Shown here one piece after another: positions 1 through 8,946 of a stretch of 64,000 bases of DNA. Positions within the stretch are counted from its first letter, which is position 1. Each line of letters opens with the position of its first letter. Source of the DNA: Zeimonas sediminis (GTDB taxonomy: Bacteria > Pseudomonadota > Gammaproteobacteria > Burkholderiales > Burkholderiaceae_E); NCBI RefSeq assembly GCF_023721795.1, contig NZ_JAMQYE010000001.1, positions 124,001-188,000 on the forward strand, written 5' to 3'. A model generated the notes under the pieces. That model was not told where the DNA came from. It saw only the letters and a program-made list of their open reading frames with translations, and searched no databases. A program made the translations under genes and the position numbers.

Positions 1-341
1 GTATTCCGCATCGACCCGCGTTCCTCGCCCGGCTCGGGGCAGGGGAACCGCGGTTTCATGTTCGTTCCGTCGTGTCCGCGACCGACCGGCCGGCGCCCGC
101 GAGGACGTTCGGCCGGTACAATCCCGGCAATCGATCCGCAACGGTTCCGCTCCGGACCGGCGAAAAACCGCTGGCGCCACTGGGCGGCGCACGGAGCGGA
201 GATCGGGCGGCCCGGACACCCGGACGCCGGCTGACAGGGCCGGAAAAACGGCCCTGGACAAGGCGCCGGAAGCGGATATCCGGCTCGACAGCGCAGGAAC
301 CGGCAGCACCGGATCGCGCACGACCTGACGAGTATACCAAC
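1..341. other. Noncoding leader upstream of rluC
   Basis: No convincing protein gene lies here, although rluC's frame stays open upstream to a possible start at 72. In many proteobacteria rluC is divergent from rne, so this stretch probably carries the rluC promoter and the long 5' leader of an rne gene left of the window. That is inference from known gene order, since rne itself is not visible. The one clear structure is a perfect 8-bp inverted repeat at 235-256, listed separately. Confidence 0.4.
235..256. promoter_or_regulatory. 8-bp stem-loop in the rluC upstream leader
   Basis: CAGGGCCG (235-242) and CGGCCCTG (249-256) are perfect inverted repeats around a six-base loop. No U-tract follows on the plus strand, so it does not look like a terminator for rightward transcription. 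If rne lies to the left, this could be an RNase E leader hairpin of the autoregulatory kind known in E. coli; that is inference. Confidence 0.4.
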
Positions 342-1412
342 GTGGACAGCCCCAGGGAAAGGGCGGAAGGGCGCAAGGCGCCCGAAAGAACGGGCGCGGC
401 GACGGTCCGGATCGTCGAGATCGACGCGGATCGCGCCGGCCAGCGCCTCGACAATTTCGTCGTCGGCCTGTGCAAGGGCGTACCGAAGAGTCACGTGTAC
501 CGCCTGATCCGCAGTGGCCAGCTCCGGGTCAACGGCGGGCGCAAGAGCGCCGACTATCGGCTTCAGGCTGGCGATTCCGTCAGGATTCCGCCGGTCCGGG
601 TGGCCGCCGCCGCGCGTCCGGAAGCGGCCGACGAGGCGGGCCTGCCGGGCGCCGGCGAACCCGACCAGGCCCTGCGCGCCCGCGCGGCGCTGGCGCGACG
701 CCTGCCGGTGCTCCACGAGGACGACTCGCTGCTGGTCATCGACAAGCCCGAGTCGGTCGCCGTGCACGGCGGCAGCGGCGTGTCGAGCGGCGTCATCGAG
801 CGCCTGCGCGCCGCCCGGCCCGAGGAGCGCTTCCTCGAGCTGGCCCACAGGATCGATCGCGAAACCTCCGGCGTGCTCGTCGTGGCCCGCCGCCGGGCCG
901 CCTTGCTGGCCCTGCAGGCGCAGTGGCGCGAGCGGGCGCCGGCCAAGCGCTACCTGGCGATCGTGGTCGGCCGCTGGCCGTTGCGCAGCAAGACGCTGGC
1001 CGTGCCGCTGCGCCGGATGCCGGCGCCGGGCGGCGATCGCCGGGTCGCGGTGCATGCCGAAGGGCAGGAGGCGATCACCCGGGTGCGGGGCCTCGCGCAC
1101 CTCGCCTTGCCGGGCCTCGGCGAGTTCTCGCTGGTCGAGGCCCGGATCGAGACCGGCCGCACCCACCAGATCCGCGTCCACCTGAGCCATGCCGGCTTTC
1201 CGATCGCCGGCGACGACAAATACGGCGACTACGCGCTGAACCGGGCGCTGGCCGCGAGAGGCTTCCGCCGGATGTACCTGCACGCCGCGTCGCTGACGCT
1301 GCGCCATCCCGACACCGGCCGCCCGCTGTCCCTCGAGGCGCCATTGCCCGAGAGCTTCGCGGCGATGCTGCGCGCCGGCGGGGTGGCCGAACTCCCGACC
1401 GAGGAACACTGA
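342..1412 (+). CDS. rluC: 23S rRNA pseudouridine synthase RluC
   Basis: Predicted 356-residue RluA-family pseudouridine synthase, which modifies uridines 955, 2504 and 2580 of 23S rRNA in E. coli. An S4 RNA-binding domain covers about residues 33-85. The catalytic motif HRIDRETSG sits at 169-177 with the nucleophile at Asp172. I start at the GTG at 342 because the translation from there (RIVEIDADRAGQRLDNF near residues 23-39) lines up with the usual RluC N-terminus; the frame stays open upstream to 72 but that part looks noncoding. No strong ribosome binding site is visible before 342, so the start is uncertain. The next gene begins 4 bases after the stop. Confidence 0.9.
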   Translation: MDSPRERAEGRKAPERTGAATVRIVEIDADRAGQRLDNFVVGLCKGVPKSHVYRLIRSGQLRVNGGRKSADYRLQAGDSVRIPPVRVAAAARPEAADEAGLPGAGEPDQALRARAALARRLPVLHEDDSLLVIDKPESVAVHGGSGVSSGVIERLRAARPEERFLELAHRIDRETSGVLVVARRRAALLALQAQWRERAPAKRYLAIVVGRWPLRSKTLAVPLRRMPAPGGDRRVAVHAEGQEAITRVRGLAHLALPGLGEFSLVEARIETGRTHQIRVHLSHAGFPIAGDDKYGDYALNRALAARGFRRMYLHAASLTLRHPDTGRPLSLEAPLPESFAAMLRAGGVAELPTEEH

Positions 1413-1416
1413 CACG

Positions 1417-2079
1417 ATGTCCGCCAGACGCTATCGCCTCGTCGTCTTCGACTGGGACGGCACCCTCGTCGACTCCACCGCCGCGATCGTCCACGCGATC
1501 CGCGCGTCGGCGGCCGATCTCGGGCTGCCGGTGCCGAGCCGCGAGCAGGCCTCGCACGTGATCGGCCTCGGGCTGCTCGACGCGATCCACCGGGCGGTTC
1601 CGGCGATCGAGCGCGAGCAGGTGCCGCTCTACGTGCAGCGCTACCGCTATCACTACCTGAAGGAGGATGCGGCCCTGCAGGCCTTCGAGGGGGTGCCGCG
1701 ACTGCTGGAGGAGCTCGCCGATTCGGGGGCCTGGCTGGCGGTCGCGACCGGCAAGTCCCGGGCGGGCCTGAACCGTGCGCTGGACCAGATGGGCTGGACA
1801 GGCCGCTTCCTGACCACCCGCTGCGCCGACGAGGGCATCCCGAAGCCCGATCCGTGGATGCTGCGCGACATCTGCGAGGAGCTCGGCCTGGACACCGGCG
1901 AGGCGCTGATGATCGGCGACACGACCCACGACCTGGGCATGGCCCGGTCGGCCGGCTCCGACGCGGTGGCGGTCACCTACGGCGCGCACACCCGGGAGGA
2001 GCTGGAGCGCGAGCCGGCGATCGCCTTCGTCGATTCGGTGCTCGAGCTGCGCGACGAGCTGTTGCTGCGGATCCGATGA
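1417..2079 (+). CDS. HAD-family phosphatase, Gph-like
   Basis: 220-residue haloacid-dehalogenase-type hydrolase. Motif I is FDWDGTLVDS with the nucleophile Asp12 and acid/base Asp14; a helical cap follows, then the lysine motif (ATGKSRAGL, about 108-116) and the acidic motif MIGDTTHDLGMA near 167-178. This is the phosphoglycolate phosphatase-like (HAD-IA) layout. In many betaproteobacteria a gene of this type follows rluC, as here, but the substrate is not shown by sequence. It starts 4 bases after rluC and its stop overlaps the Rieske start as ATGA, so the genes are probably co-transcribed and translationally coupled. Confidence 0.85.
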   Translation: MSARRYRLVVFDWDGTLVDSTAAIVHAIRASAADLGLPVPSREQASHVIGLGLLDAIHRAVPAIEREQVPLYVQRYRYHYLKEDAALQAFEGVPRLLEELADSGAWLAVATGKSRAGLNRALDQMGWTGRFLTTRCADEGIPKPDPWMLRDICEELGLDTGEALMIGDTTHDLGMARSAGSDAVAVTYGAHTREELEREPAIAFVDSVLELRDELLLRIR

Positions 2080-2471
2080 CGACGCCGGGCTGGATCCGCG
2101 TCTGCACGAGCGCCGAGCTCGTCGAGGGGGGCGACGGCGTGCGCTTCGAATTGCCGGCGCCTCGAGCCGGCGCGCCCGCCCGGCAGGCCTTCGTCGTGCG
2201 CTACGACGGCCGGGTCCACGGCTGGCTGAACCGCTGCGCGCACGTGCCGGTGGAGCTCGACTGGATGCCCGGCAAGTTCTTCGACGAGAGCGGGCTTTAC
2301 CTGATCTGCGCCACGCATGGTGCAATCTACGAGCCGGACACCGGCCGATGCGCGGGCGGCCCCTGCCGCGGAGCGGGGCTCGAGGCGGTCCCGGTGCTCG
2401 AGCGTGATGGCATCATCTGGGGAGCGGATCCCGGCGGTCCGCCCCCCGGACACCCAGCAAGCGACCGATGA
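2076..2471 (+). CDS. Rieske [2Fe-2S] domain protein
   Basis: 131-residue soluble single-domain Rieske protein. The two cluster-ligand boxes are C54-A-H56 and C78-A-T-H81, spaced as in Rieske ferredoxins. The start at 2076 overlaps the stop of the HAD gene (ATGA), and its own stop overlaps sppA the same way, placing it in the middle of a four-gene coupled run rluC-HAD-Rieske-sppA. No oxygenase partner is adjacent, so it is probably a small electron carrier or redox sensor of unknown partner. No signal peptide or membrane segment is seen. Confidence 0.85.
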   Translation: MTTPGWIRVCTSAELVEGGDGVRFELPAPRAGAPARQAFVVRYDGRVHGWLNRCAHVPVELDWMPGKFFDESGLYLICATHGAIYEPDTGRCAGGPCRGAGLEAVPVLERDGIIWGADPGGPPPGHPASDR

Positions 2472-3490
2472 GCGATACCCACGATTTCGACGATCCCGCC
2501 GGCAACGATCCGTCGGCACCCCGTCCGCGCCCGGCGCGCCCCGGCGCGGACGGGAACTGGGAGCGCGGCGTGCTCGAGAAACTGGTGCTGGAGACGCTGG
2601 CCGAGCGCCGGCGCGCCCGGCGCTGGTCGATCTTCCTGCGCCTGCTCACCCTTGCCTGGTTCAGCGTCGTGCTGCTGGCCTTCGCGGGCTGGTTCTCGGC
2701 CGACGTGGCGAAGAAGACCGAACGGCACACCGCGCTGATCGACGTCGAGGGCGTGATCGCCGCCGGCGGCGAAACATCCGCCGACGAACTGGTCGAGTCG
2801 CTGAAGGCGGCCTTCGAGGACGACAAGACGGCCGGCATCGTGCTGCGCATCAACAGCCCCGGCGGCAGCCCGGTGCAGTCGGGCATCATCCACGACGAGA
2901 TCCTGCGCCTGCGCGGCAAGCATCCCGACACGCCGCTCTACGCGGTGATCGAGGAGGTCGGCGCCTCCGGCGGCTACTACGTCGCGGCGGCCGCCGACCG
3001 GATCTACGTCGACAAGGCGAGCCTGGTCGGCTCGATCGGCGTGCTGATGGGCGGCTTCGGCTTCGTCGATGTCATGGAGAAGGTCGGCGTCGAGCGAAGG
3101 CTGCTCACCGCGGGCGACAAGAAGGGCTTCCTCGACAGCTTCTCGCCGCTCTCCGACGAGCAGCGCGCGCATGCCCAGCAGATGCTCGACCAGATCCACC
3201 GGCAGTTCATCGATGTCGTGCGCAAGGGACGCGCCGAGCGCCTTTCCGACGACCCGGACCTCTTCAGCGGCCTGGTCTGGACCGGCGAGCGCAGCGTGGA
3301 GCTCGGCCTGGCCGACGGCCTCGGGTCGGTCGCCTCGGTGGCCCGCGACGTGATCAAGGTCGAGACGATCGTCGACTACTCGCCGCGCGAGAACCTCGCC
3401 GAGAAGCTCGCGCGCCGGGTCGGCGCTAGCGCGGGCGAGACGATCGCCCGGGTGCTGGGCGTCGACGCGCAGGGCTGGTCGCTTCGCTGA
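2468..3490 (+). CDS. sppA: Signal peptide peptidase SppA, S49 family
   Basis: 340-residue short-form S49 peptidase. A cytoplasmic Pro/Arg-rich N-terminus is followed by one membrane helix at about 55-77 and the protease domain. The nucleophile motif ASGGYY puts the serine at about residue 167, and GSIGVLMGG (188-196) lies where the S49 lysine region is expected. The enzyme cleaves remnant signal peptides in the inner membrane. It starts in an ATGA overlap with the Rieske gene. Its 3' end overlaps the end of the convergent methyltransferase gene by 65 bases. Confidence 0.92.
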   Translation: MSDTHDFDDPAGNDPSAPRPRPARPGADGNWERGVLEKLVLETLAERRRARRWSIFLRLLTLAWFSVVLLAFAGWFSADVAKKTERHTALIDVEGVIAAGGETSADELVESLKAAFEDDKTAGIVLRINSPGGSPVQSGIIHDEILRLRGKHPDTPLYAVIEEVGASGGYYVAAAADRIYVDKASLVGSIGVLMGGFGFVDVMEKVGVERRLLTAGDKKGFLDSFSPLSDEQRAHAQQMLDQIHRQFIDVVRKGRAERLSDDPDLFSGLVWTGERSVELGLADGLGSVASVARDVIKVETIVDYSPRENLAEKLARRVGASAGETIARVLGVDAQGWSLR

Positions 3491-4268
3491 CCCGCCGCGC
3501 CGCCGGGGCGAGCGGGGCGGCCAGCATCGCGAACACCGTCGGCTCGCGCGGGATGTCGGCCGGCGCCTTGCGCCAGTCGTGCACCTGCCGCGCGGCGATC
3601 GACTCGCCGGCCAGCGTGAGCTGCGAGGCCACCGTGAGCCGGGTCTGCGGGGCCAGCACGGCCAGCGCCGACTCCAGCACCTGCCGGTTCCGGTAGGGGG
3701 TCTCGATCCACAGGATGGTTTCGTCGCCGGCAGCCGAGCGCCTTTCCAGCTCGCGCAGCCGGGCCGCCCTGGCCTCCGGTTGCGCGGGCAGGTAGCCGAC
3801 GAAGGTGAAGCGCTGACCGTTCAGGCCCGAGGCCATCAGCGCCAGCAGCAGCGAGCTCGGCCCGACCAGCGGCACCACCGGGATGCCGGCTTCGTGGGCG
3901 GCCGCCACCAGTGCCGCGCCGGGGTCGGCGACGGCCGGGCAGCCGGCCTCGGACAGCAGGCCGACGTCGCGCCCGGCCTTCAGCGGTGCGAGCAGCGCGG
4001 GGATCGCCTGCGGCGCCGTGTGCTCGCTGAGTTCGGCCATCTCCAGCGTCTGCAGCGGCGCCTGCGTGCCGGCGGCCTTCAGGAAGGCGCGGGCCGTCTT
4101 CGCGTTCTCGACGACGAAGCAGTCGAGCCGTGCCACGACCGCCAGCGTGTCGGCCGGAAGCACCCGCCGCGGGTCGCAGTCGGCCCCGAGCGGCGTGGGA
4201 ATCAGGTAGAGCCGTCCGGGCCCGGCGGCGCCGGCCGGGGCTCGCGTTTCGGGATGCCCGGCGTTCAT
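3426..4268 (-). CDS. RsmI-like SAM-dependent methyltransferase (tetrapyrrole methylase fold)
   Basis: About 280 residues. The N-terminal GRLYLIPTPLG motif, the glycine-rich LLSEAGCPAVADPG segment and VPLVGPSSLLLALMASGL are typical of the COG0313/RsmI family, which 2'-O-methylates C1402 of 16S rRNA. The sequence diverges from canonical RsmI (no EDTR box after the first motif), and betaproteobacteria often have a second RsmI-like protein next to Maf, so I do not assign the symbol. I chose the ATG at 4268 because GGAG lies just upstream of it and 17 bases after the maf stop. The C-terminal tail is Arg/Pro-rich and overlaps sppA. Confidence 0.75.
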   Translation of the reverse strand: MNAGHPETRAPAGAAGPGRLYLIPTPLGADCDPRRVLPADTLAVVARLDCFVVENAKTARAFLKAAGTQAPLQTLEMAELSEHTAPQAIPALLAPLKAGRDVGLLSEAGCPAVADPGAALVAAAHEAGIPVVPLVGPSSLLLALMASGLNGQRFTFVGYLPAQPEARAARLRELERRSAAGDETILWIETPYRNRQVLESALAVLAPQTRLTVASQLTLAGESIAARQVHDWRKAPADIPREPTVFAMLAAPLAPAARRVSEATSPARRRPAPGRSSRPR

Positions 4269-4284
4269 CGGGGATGCTCCAGGT

Positions 4285-4878
4285 TCACTCCAGCCCGCGC
4301 AGCGGGGGAAGGCCTGCGCGGCACAGTGCATCGGTCAGCGCGATCAGCGGCAGGCCGATCAGGGCGGTCGGGTCCGGCCCGTCCAGCGCCGCGAGCAGCG
4401 CGATGCCCAGCCCCTCGGCCTTCGCCGAGCCGGCGCAGTCGTACGGGCGTTCCGCGAGCAGATAGGCCTCGATCGCCGCGTCGGACAGCTCGCGGAAGCG
4501 CACCCGGGTCTCGACGACCTGCTCGTGCGCGAAGCCGTCCGAGCGCCGGACCACGGCCAGCGCGGTGTGGAAGACCATCTCGCGCCCCGAGGCGGCCCGC
4601 AGTTGGGCGCGGGCGCGCTCGTGCCCGCCGGGCTTGCCGAGGATCGCGACGCCGTCCAGCGTGGCAGTCTGGTCGGAGCCGACGACCAGCGCGCCGGGGC
4701 GGCCGGCGGCGACCGCTTCCGCCTTCGCGCGGGCCAGCCGCGCGGCCGCCGCCGCCGGCGTCTCGCCCTCGAGCGGGGTCTCGTCGACCTGCGGGCCGAC
4801 GACCTCGAAAGGCAGGCGCAGCCTTTGCAGCAGCTCGCGGCGATAGGGCGAGGTCGAGGCGAGGATCAGTTCGGGCAT
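4285..4878 (-). CDS. Maf-family nucleotide pyrophosphatase, YceF type
   Basis: 197-residue Maf protein. The start LILASTSPYRRELLQRL and the downstream VDETPLEGETP, SDQTATLDGVAILGKPG and KAEG motifs are diagnostic of the family. Maf proteins hydrolyse non-canonical or modified nucleoside triphosphates. YceF-type members (7-methyl-GTP) are encoded beside yceD-rpmF, as here, which favours that subtype. It is divergent from yceD with 118 bases between the starts and probably forms a two-gene operon with the methyltransferase. Confidence 0.85.
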   Translation of the reverse strand: MPELILASTSPYRRELLQRLRLPFEVVGPQVDETPLEGETPAAAAARLARAKAEAVAAGRPGALVVGSDQTATLDGVAILGKPGGHERARAQLRAASGREMVFHTALAVVRRSDGFAHEQVVETRVRFRELSDAAIEAYLLAERPYDCAGSAKAEGLGIALLAALDGPDPTALIGLPLIALTDALCRAGLPPLRGLE

Positions 4879-4996
4879 CTTGCGGTACGGGGCGGGCGGA
4901 TCGCTGCGGGGAGGCCGATCGATACGGGGCAGGGCGGATCGAGACGAGGCGCGGCGGATCGATCCCGGCGCCGCGATCGCGCATTATCATCGAAGC

Positions 4997-5557
4997 ATGG
5001 AAAAGATCCCCGACACCGGCCGCCTGCCGCTCGTCATCGACAGCCGCGAGGCGGCGCGCACCGGTCGCGTCCTGGAAGGCGCCTTCGAGATCCGCCGCCT
5101 GGCCCGCCTGGTCACGATGCTGAGCCACGAGGGCGGGCTGCTGGCATGGCGGGCCGCGTTCGAGCGCAAGGAGCGGCCCGACGGCGGGCACGACGACTTC
5201 GTCCACCTGCGGCTCGACGGCGAGGTGTCGATGCAGTGCGTGCGCTGCCTGGGCGACGCCCGAATCCCGGTGCACCTGGAGCGCGGCTTCAGGCTCGTCG
5301 CGAACGAGGTGCAGGCCGCCCGTGAGGACGCGGAGGAGGCCGAATTCGACGTGCTGGCCGGCGGGCCCCGCTTCGACCTGGGCGAGCTGATCGAGGACGA
5401 GGCGATCATGGCCCTGCCGCCGATCGCCAGGCACGACAATTGCGACCTGCCGCTCGGCGCGGCCGGGCCCCAGGGTGCGGCCGGCGAGGAGATGCCCGGC
5501 GAGGAGCGGATCCGCCCGTTCGCCGGTCTCGCGGACCTGAAGAAGCGCGGGCACTGA
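4997..5557 (+). CDS. yceD: DUF177 protein YceD (large ribosomal subunit accumulation protein)
   Basis: 186 residues starting at ATG 4997 (MEKIPDTGRLPLVIDS). The central region has the QCVRCLGD Cys pair typical of DUF177, followed by an acidic stretch and the conserved LGELIEDEAIMALP segment. The family is linked to 23S rRNA/50S maturation and is nearly always next to rpmF, as here. The longer open frame back to 4880 is probably noncoding. Confidence 0.85.
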   Translation: MEKIPDTGRLPLVIDSREAARTGRVLEGAFEIRRLARLVTMLSHEGGLLAWRAAFERKERPDGGHDDFVHLRLDGEVSMQCVRCLGDARIPVHLERGFRLVANEVQAAREDAEEAEFDVLAGGPRFDLGELIEDEAIMALPPIARHDNCDLPLGAAGPQGAAGEEMPGEERIRPFAGLADLKKRGH

Positions 5558-5580
5558 GCGAGCCATGTCGCGCAATACGC

Positions 5581-5589
5581 TGATATAAT
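5581..5589 (+). promoter_or_regulatory. Extended -10 promoter for rpmF
   Basis: TGATATAAT gives a perfect -10 (TATAAT, 5584-5589) preceded by the TGn extension, 34 bases before the rpmF start. No good -35 is seen at the right distance, which is usual for extended -10 promoters. It would drive rpmF and the fatty-acid genes behind it. Confidence 0.6.
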
Positions 5590-5623
5590 TGCAGATTAGC
5601 CTTTTTCCGACGAAGGATCGAAC

Positions 5624-5806
5624 ATGGCTGTCCAGCAGAACAAGAAGTCGCCGTCGAAGCGCGGCATGCATCGCGCCCACGACTTCCTCGCCAATCCCCC
5701 GCTCGCGGTCGAGCCGACCACCGGCGAGGCCCACCTGCGCCATCACGTGAGCCCCAACGGTTTCTACCGGGGCAAGAAGGTCGTCAAGACCAAGGCCGAC
5801 GAGTAA
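5624..5806 (+). CDS. rpmF: 50S ribosomal protein L32
   Basis: 60 residues, the normal size. The N-terminus [20 protein letters not shown] and the C-terminal GFYRGKKVV are the L32 signature. The four-cysteine zinc site of C+ paralogues is absent, so this is a zinc-free type. It lies between yceD and plsX, the classic bacterial junction of ribosome and lipid synthesis genes. Confidence 0.97.
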   Translation: MAVQQNKKSPSKRGMHRAHDFLANPPLAVEPTTGEAHLRHHVSPNGFYRGKKVVKTKADE

Positions 5807-5825
5807 CCCTCCCCGGCCTTCCGGG

Positions 5826-6920
5826 ATGAGCGTCCGCGTCGCGATCGATTGCATGGGGGGCGACCACGGCCTGCCGGTCACGATTCCGGCGGCCTTGTCG
5901 TTCCTTCGCCACGCGGACGATGCCAAGGTCGTCCTGGTCGGCATCTCGGAACGGATCGAGCAGGCGCTCGCCGAGGCAGGCGTGCCTGCGGGCTCTGCCG
6001 GGCTGCGCGAGCGCGTCGAGGTGCGCCACGCCTCCGAGGTCGTCGAGATGGACGACTCGCTGCAGGTCGCGCTGCGCGGCAAGCGCGATTCGTCGATGCG
6101 CGTGGCGGTCGAGCTGGTGCGCGACGGCCAGGCCGACGTCTGCGTCAGCGCCGGCAATACCGGGGCGCTGATGGCGGTGTCGCGCTTCGTGCTCAAGACG
6201 CTCGACGGCATCGACCGGCCGGCGATCGCCACCCAGATGCCCAACCGCACCGGCGGCACGACCACCGTTCTCGACCTCGGCGCCAACGTCGACTGCGAGC
6301 CCGAGCACTACCTGCAGTTCGGCATCATGGGCTCGGCACTGGTGTCGGCGCTCGGCGGCCCCGAGCGGCCCAGTGTGGGCCTGCTGAACATCGGCGAGGA
6401 AGTCATCAAGGGCAACGACACGGTCAAGCAGGCCGCAGAACTGTTGCGCGCGAGCACGCTGAACTTCCGGGGCAACGTCGAGGGCAACGACATCTACGAA
6501 GGCACGACCGACGTCGTCGTGTGCGACGGCTTCGTGGGCAACGTCGCGCTCAAGACCTCCGAAGGGCTGGCGCGGATGCTCGGCGACTTCATTCGCGAGG
6601 AATACAAGCGCCACGTCTTCACCCGGCTGATGGCGCTGCTGTCGTTCCCGGTGCTGCGGCGCTTCCGCAAGCGGCTGGACCATCGGCGCTACAACGGCGC
6701 CAGCCTCGTCGGCCTGCGCGGCGTCGTCATCAAGAGCCACGGCTCGGCCGACGCGTACGCGTTCGAGGTCGCCCTGCAGCGCGGCTACGACGCCGCCCGC
6801 AACGGCCTGCTCTCGCGCATCGCGCAGACGCTCGCGCGGATGCGCGCCGACACTCCCGTTTCGTCCACCGGCGCGTCCGGCGGGCAATCCTCTCCGGCCG
6901 CGGCCGCCGGCCAGACCTGA
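5826..6920 (+). CDS. plsX: Phosphate acyltransferase PlsX
   Basis: 364 residues. The enzyme makes acyl-phosphate from acyl-ACP and phosphate as the first step of phosphatidic acid synthesis with PlsY. Conserved segments include the N-terminal [42 protein letters not shown] and [15 protein letters not shown]. The C-terminal 25 residues are Ala/Gly/Ser-rich and probably disordered. It starts 19 bases after rpmF and is followed by fabH after 18 bases. Confidence 0.96.
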   Translation: MSVRVAIDCMGGDHGLPVTIPAALSFLRHADDAKVVLVGISERIEQALAEAGVPAGSAGLRERVEVRHASEVVEMDDSLQVALRGKRDSSMRVAVELVRDGQADVCVSAGNTGALMAVSRFVLKTLDGIDRPAIATQMPNRTGGTTTVLDLGANVDCEPEHYLQFGIMGSALVSALGGPERPSVGLLNIGEEVIKGNDTVKQAAELLRASTLNFRGNVEGNDIYEGTTDVVVCDGFVGNVALKTSEGLARMLGDFIREEYKRHVFTRLMALLSFPVLRRFRKRLDHRRYNGASLVGLRGVVIKSHGSADAYAFEVALQRGYDAARNGLLSRIAQTLARMRADTPVSSTGASGGQSSPAAAAGQT

Positions 6921-6938
6921 CCTGGGGGCCTCTGCTCC

Positions 6939-7919
6939 ATGACCGCCCGCTTCTCGAAGATCGTCGGCACCGGTAGCTGCCTTCCCGGCGCGCCGGTCAG
7001 CAACGACGAGCTCGCTCGCCGCCTGGCCGAGCGCGGCATCGAAACCTCCGACAGCTGGATCGTCGAGCGCACCGGGATCCGCCAGCGCCACCTGGCCGAG
7101 ACCGGCGTGACCAGCAGCCAGCTGGGTGCCGAGGCCGCCCGCGAGGCCCTGAAGGCTGCCGGGCTGGAGGCCACCGACATCGACCTGATCGTCGTGGCGA
7201 CCTCCACGCCCGACTGGGTCTTCCCGAGCACCGCCTGCCTGGTCCAGAAGGCCCTCGGCGCGCCCGGCGGCGCCGCCTTCGACGTGCAGGCGGTCTGCAC
7301 CGGCTTCGCCTACGCGATGTCGGTCGCCGACTCGATGATCCGCACCGGTGCCGCCCATCGCGCGCTGGTCATCGGCGCCGAGGTCTTCTCCCGCATCCTC
7401 GACTGGAACGACCGCGGCACCTGCGTGCTGTTCGGCGACGGCGCCGGGGCGGTCGTGCTCGCCGCCAGCGACGAACCCGGGGTGCTCGCCACCCGCCTGC
7501 ACGCCGACGGCCGTTACGAGAACATCCTGCGCACCGCCGGCCACGTCAGCGGCGGCTCGATCACCGGCTACCCCTTCCTCACGATGGACGGGCAGGCGGT
7601 CTTCAAGCTCGCCGTGTCCGTGCTCGACTCGGTCGCTCGCGAGACCGTCGAGGCCGCCGGGCTGCAGCTGGCCGACGTCGACTGGCTGATTCCGCACCAG
7701 GCCAACGTCCGCATCCTCCAGGCCACGGCCCGCAAGCTGGGAATGGAGCAGGACAAGGTCGTGGTCACGGTCGACCGTCACGCCAACACCTCGGCGGCGT
7801 CGGTGCCGCTGGCGCTCGACGTCGCGGTGCGCGACGGCCGGATCCGGCCGGGCCACAACGTGCTGATGGAGGGCGTCGGAGGCGGCTTCACCTGGGGCGC
7901 CGTGCTGGCGCGGATGTAA
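6939..7919 (+). CDS. fabH: 3-oxoacyl-ACP synthase III (KAS III)
   Basis: 326 residues. It initiates fatty-acid elongation by condensing acetyl-CoA with malonyl-ACP. The Cys-His-Asn triad is visible: Cys120 in [10 protein letters not shown], His in PHQANVRI and Asn in [13 protein letters not shown] near the C-terminus. The end [13 protein letters not shown] is typical of FabH. It sits in the plsX-fabH-fabD-fabG-acpP-fabF cluster. Confidence 0.96.
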   Translation: MTARFSKIVGTGSCLPGAPVSNDELARRLAERGIETSDSWIVERTGIRQRHLAETGVTSSQLGAEAAREALKAAGLEATDIDLIVVATSTPDWVFPSTACLVQKALGAPGGAAFDVQAVCTGFAYAMSVADSMIRTGAAHRALVIGAEVFSRILDWNDRGTCVLFGDGAGAVVLAASDEPGVLATRLHADGRYENILRTAGHVSGGSITGYPFLTMDGQAVFKLAVSVLDSVARETVEAAGLQLADVDWLIPHQANVRILQATARKLGMEQDKVVVTVDRHANTSAASVPLALDVAVRDGRIRPGHNVLMEGVGGGFTWGAVLARM

Positions 7920-8007
7920 TCCGCCGGCCCGGCCGGCACGGGTGGCGCCGAGCGACGCGTTCGCGCCTTTCCGCCAACGAACGATCCACGAACATCTCGA
8001 GACAACG

Positions 8008-8946
8008 ATGACGCTTGCCTTCGTCTTTCCGGGCCAGGGTTCCCAGTCGGTCGGCATGCTCGACGGCTTCGCCGCCTCGCCGGCGGTGCAGGGCCTGCAG
8101 GCCGAGGCCGACGCGGCCCTCGGCGAGCCGCTCTCCAGGCTGATCGCCGAGGGGCCTGCCGAGGCCCTGTCGCTCACCGTCAACACGCAGCCGGCCATGC
8201 TGGTCGCCGGCCTGGCCTGCTATCGCGCGTGGCGCGAGGCCGGCGGGCCCGAGCCGCAGGCGGTCGCCGGGCACAGCCTCGGCGAGTACACCGCGCTGGC
8301 CGCGGCCGGCGCGATCGGGGTGGCCGATGCGGTCAGGCTGGTGCGCCTGCGCGCCCAGGCCATGCAGGAGGCGGTTCCGGTCGGGCAGGGCGGCATGGCG
8401 GCGATCCTCGGGCTCGACGACGCCGCGGTGGCGCAAGCCTGCCGCGAGGCCGTCGAAGGCCATCCGGGCGAGGTCGTCGAGCCGGTCAACTTCAACGCGC
8501 CGTCGCAGGTCGTCATCGCCGGCCACAAGACCGCCGTCGACCGCGCCTGCGAGCGCGCGAAGGCGCTGGGCGCCAAGCGCGCGCTGCCGCTGCCGGTGTC
8601 CGCGCCCTTCCACTCTTCGCTGCTCGAGCCGGCCGGTCGCCGCCTGGCCGACGCGCTCGCCGGCATCGAGCTGCGCGCGCCGGCCTTCCAGCTGGTCAAC
8701 AACGTCGACGTCGCGATCGAGACCGACCCGGCCCGCATCCGCGATGCGCTGGTCAGGCAGGCGTCGCATGCGGTACGCTGGGTCGAGGTCGTGCACAAGC
8801 TGAAGTCGCTCGGCGTCACGCGGGTCATCGAGTTCGGGCCGGGCAAGGTGCTCGCGGGCCTCGTGTCGCGGATCGACAAGTCGCTGTCGGTCGCCGCCGT
8901 CCACGATCCCGCCTCGCTCGAGAACGCCCTGAAGGAGACCGCATGA
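8008..8946 (+). CDS. fabD: Malonyl-CoA:ACP transacylase
   Basis: 312 residues from ATG 8008 (MTLAFVFPGQGSQ). The enzyme loads malonyl units onto ACP. The nucleophilic serine is in GHSLGEYTAL (Ser90) and the catalytic His is in SAPFHSSLLEP. Its stop overlaps the fabG start by 4 bases, indicating coupled translation. The 88 bases before it, after fabH, contain no gene. Confidence 0.96.
   Translation: MTLAFVFPGQGSQSVGMLDGFAASPAVQGLQAEADAALGEPLSRLIAEGPAEALSLTVNTQPAMLVAGLACYRAWREAGGPEPQAVAGHSLGEYTALAAAGAIGVADAVRLVRLRAQAMQEAVPVGQGGMAAILGLDDAAVAQACREAVEGHPGEVVEPVNFNAPSQVVIAGHKTAVDRACERAKALGAKRALPLPVSAPFHSSLLEPAGRRLADALAGIELRAPAFQLVNNVDVAIETDPARIRDALVRQASHAVRWVEVVHKLKSLGVTRVIEFGPGKVLAGLVSRIDKSLSVAAVHDPASLENALKETA

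Noticed and set aside
5784-8198. Long minus-strand open frame opposite plsX and fabH
   Set aside because: Same reason: antisense shadow of conserved genes; no ribosome site or domain.
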